A DNA stretch of 27,163 bases from CAYXUG01 sp964468655 (GTDB lineage: Bacteria; Fidelibacterota; Marinisomatia; Marinisomatales; CAYXUG01): contig CAYXUG010000028.1 in the NCBI GenBank assembly GCA_964468655.1, positions 1-27,163 on the forward strand, given 5' to 3'. Each line of letters begins with the position of its first letter. Positions within the stretch are counted from its first letter, which is position 1. The position numbers were made by a program, and so were the translations under genes. A model generated the notes under the pieces. The model ran no database searches. It was not told the DNA's origin and worked only from the letters and a program-made list of their open reading frames with translations. Positions 25,851-27,163 of this stretch are shown in pieces.

Positions 25851-27163
25851 ATGAAAATCATTGATTCCCGCCGGATTACAGGTCCGTGCCTGATTTCAGA
25901 CTTTCCCGGAGCCATGCTGGAGGTATCTGTTTCTGATTTTAATCAGGATGAATTAATACAATCCTGGCAGCGCCATGCCAATGCGCTACTGAATGGTGTT
26001 GACTGGAAACCACCGATATCGCAATTTAGAAAATACGTGGATGGTGCGAGTCTTTATATTTCAGCTCCCGTTGATGCTTTATATTCTGCAACAGAGGTGA
26101 ATGAAGAAGCGTGGAATCGTGCAGTTGCAGATTTGAACGGAAGTGTAAGTGAACCGCTGAGTACGGCTGTATCACGTTTGAAGGAAATTATTTCAAATGA
26201 AGTGAATCCACAAATTTTGGAAGTAAAAAAAGAAGCCGAAAAACACTCAGTCCAGTTTCTTGTTGATGACGATTTTGTTTCAGTTGGAATGGGAAACGGC
26301 TCATTAACTTTTCCTGGGAATGAAATACCACCTTTAGACGAAATAAATTGGAATAAAGTAAATGATATTCCGGTGATCTTAGTGACGGGAACGAACGGAA
26401 AAACCACTACTGTTCGTCTCCTTGAAAGTATTTTCGGTGAAGCCGGATATTTCACCGGGACAACGTCAACCGATGGAGTTAGAATTAATAGTGAAACAGT
26501 GAAAGAAGGCGATTACTCAGGATCGGAAGGCGCCAGAGAAATTTTACGGACAAAGGAAATCAATACGGCGATTCTGGAAGTTGCCCGGGGTGGTATCCTT
26601 CGAAGAGGCGTGGTTGATGTGAATGCTTCTGCCGCCATCATTACCAATGTAGCTGACGACCATTTGGGGGATTATGGAATTAATTCCGTTGAAGAAATGG
26701 CCCTAACAAAGTTTGTTGTGAGAAAAACGTTAAGGTATAACGCACCTCTCGTACTTAATGCAAATGATGAATTGCTTAAAAGAGAAGCGGAGAATTATGA
26801 TGGCAAAATTATTTGGTTTAGTTCACCGGAAGAAAATATAGCTAAAGATGAATTATATAAAACAGGGGAACTGTGCTGCGTAAAAAATGGAAATTTTGTT
26901 TTTTATTCAGAAGGAAATTCCGAAGTAATAACAAAAGTCACAGAAGTTCCTGTAACTTTAAATGGTGCCGCGAAACATAACGTAGAAAATTGTCTTGGTG
27001 CTATCGCTTTAGCAAAGGGAATAGGAATAAAAAGAGAGGCAATTCAAAAAGGGTTAATAAATTTTGGATCATCCTATGAAAATAATCCATGCAGAGCAAA
27101 TTTGATTGAATCAAACGGAATAAAGATTATGCTCGATTTTGCCCATAATCCTCACGGTTTGAG
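25851..27163 (+). CDS. CphA-like Mur ligase lacking the ATP-grasp domain (partial at right edge)
   Basis: Open from ATG 25851 to the window edge: 437 complete codons, no stop. The N-terminus resembles the ends of the CphA N-domain: RRITGP near residue 10, and VQFLVDDDFVSVGMGNG (134-150) aligns by eye with CphA PFIRLNEYSLVQFGHGKY. After only about 25 more residues comes the Mur P-loop GTNGKTTT (180-187). CphA has about 290 ATP-grasp residues in between, absent here. The Mur domain is well kept: EGDYSG, EVARGGILRRG (ARGG 245-248), DDHLG (269-273), HNVENCLGA, and LDFAHNPHG (429-436) at the edge. It should therefore catalyse one ATP-dependent ligation of an amino acid to a carboxylate, but not Asp addition by an ATP-grasp. 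Its place directly after cphA implies a joint role. Substrate unknown. Confidence 0.88.
   Translation, partial: MKIIDSRRITGPCLISDFPGAMLEVSVSDFNQDELIQSWQRHANALLNGVDWKPPISQFRKYVDGASLYISAPVDALYSATEVNEEAWNRAVADLNGSVSEPLSTAVSRLKEIISNEVNPQILEVKKEAEKHSVQFLVDDDFVSVGMGNGSLTFPGNEIPPLDEINWNKVNDIPVILVTGTNGKTTTVRLLESIFGEAGYFTGTTSTDGVRINSETVKEGDYSGSEGAREILRTKEINTAILEVARGGILRRGVVDVNASAAIITNVADDHLGDYGINSVEEMALTKFVVRKTLRYNAPLVLNANDELLKREAENYDGKIIWFSSPEENIAKDELYKTGELCCVKNGNFVFYSEGNSEVITKVTEVPVTLNGAAKHNVENCLGAIALAKGIGIKREAIQKGLINFGSSYENNPCRANLIESNGIKIMLDFAHNPHGL

Overview
The window looks like chromosomal DNA from an uncultured FCB-group bacterium, most likely Candidatus Marinimicrobia (Neomarinimicrobiota) or a close relative. 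The clues are a type IX secretion (T9SS) C-terminal sorting domain with a YPNPFNP-type entry motif, beta-helix proteins carrying dockerin-like calcium repeats, a CCTGCCTG/CAGGCAGG intergenic palindrome, moderate-to-low GC, and many genes without a clear Shine-Dalgarno (SD) sequence. The phylum assignment is an inference. I saw no rRNA, tRNA, CRISPR array, IS element or phage gene.

Layout. (1) 198-734 is the only minus-strand gene: a small anchored acidic protein, preceded by a terminator-like hairpin in its leader. (2) 735-1212 is a gene-free, repeat-rich stretch. (3) 1213-4757 holds the shared aspartate pathway: fused aspartokinase/homoserine dehydrogenase, then aspartate-semialdehyde dehydrogenase. 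(4) 4785-6488 is a GAF plus HD-GYP signalling protein. (5) 6533-11857 holds two different anion-type permeases around the pentose-phosphate pair rpe/rpiB, followed by a tandem universal stress protein. (6) 11862-14288 is an SDR oxidoreductase, a DUF2231 membrane protein and thiI. (7) 14330-17543 is a pair of secreted beta-helix/dockerin proteins, the first with a T9SS tail. (8) 17651-20069 is an orphan gene, a clear terminator, an AmmeMemoRadiSam radical SAM enzyme, a small zinc-ribbon membrane protein and a 7-TM protein. (9) 20124-22019 is tig-clpP. (10) 22193 to the right edge is a cyanophycin locus: cyanophycinase, cyanophycin synthetase, and a second ligase that runs off the edge.

The most interesting part is the right end. 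The third cyanophycin-locus gene keeps CphA's N-terminal region and its Mur-ligase domain but lacks the ATP-grasp domain between them. That is the reverse of cyanobacterial CphA2, which keeps the ATP-grasp half and has a cut-down Mur-ligase half. The locus may therefore make a modified cyanophycin or recycle it in a non-standard way. Upstream, an orphan perfect anti-16S match sits about 70 bases before a cphB start that itself has a poor ribosome binding site.

All genes from 1213 onward lie on the plus strand, many with gaps under 30 bases or short overlaps, so several multi-gene transcripts are likely. Starts were chosen by family length, in-frame stops and SD sites where present; three genes appear to start at TTG.
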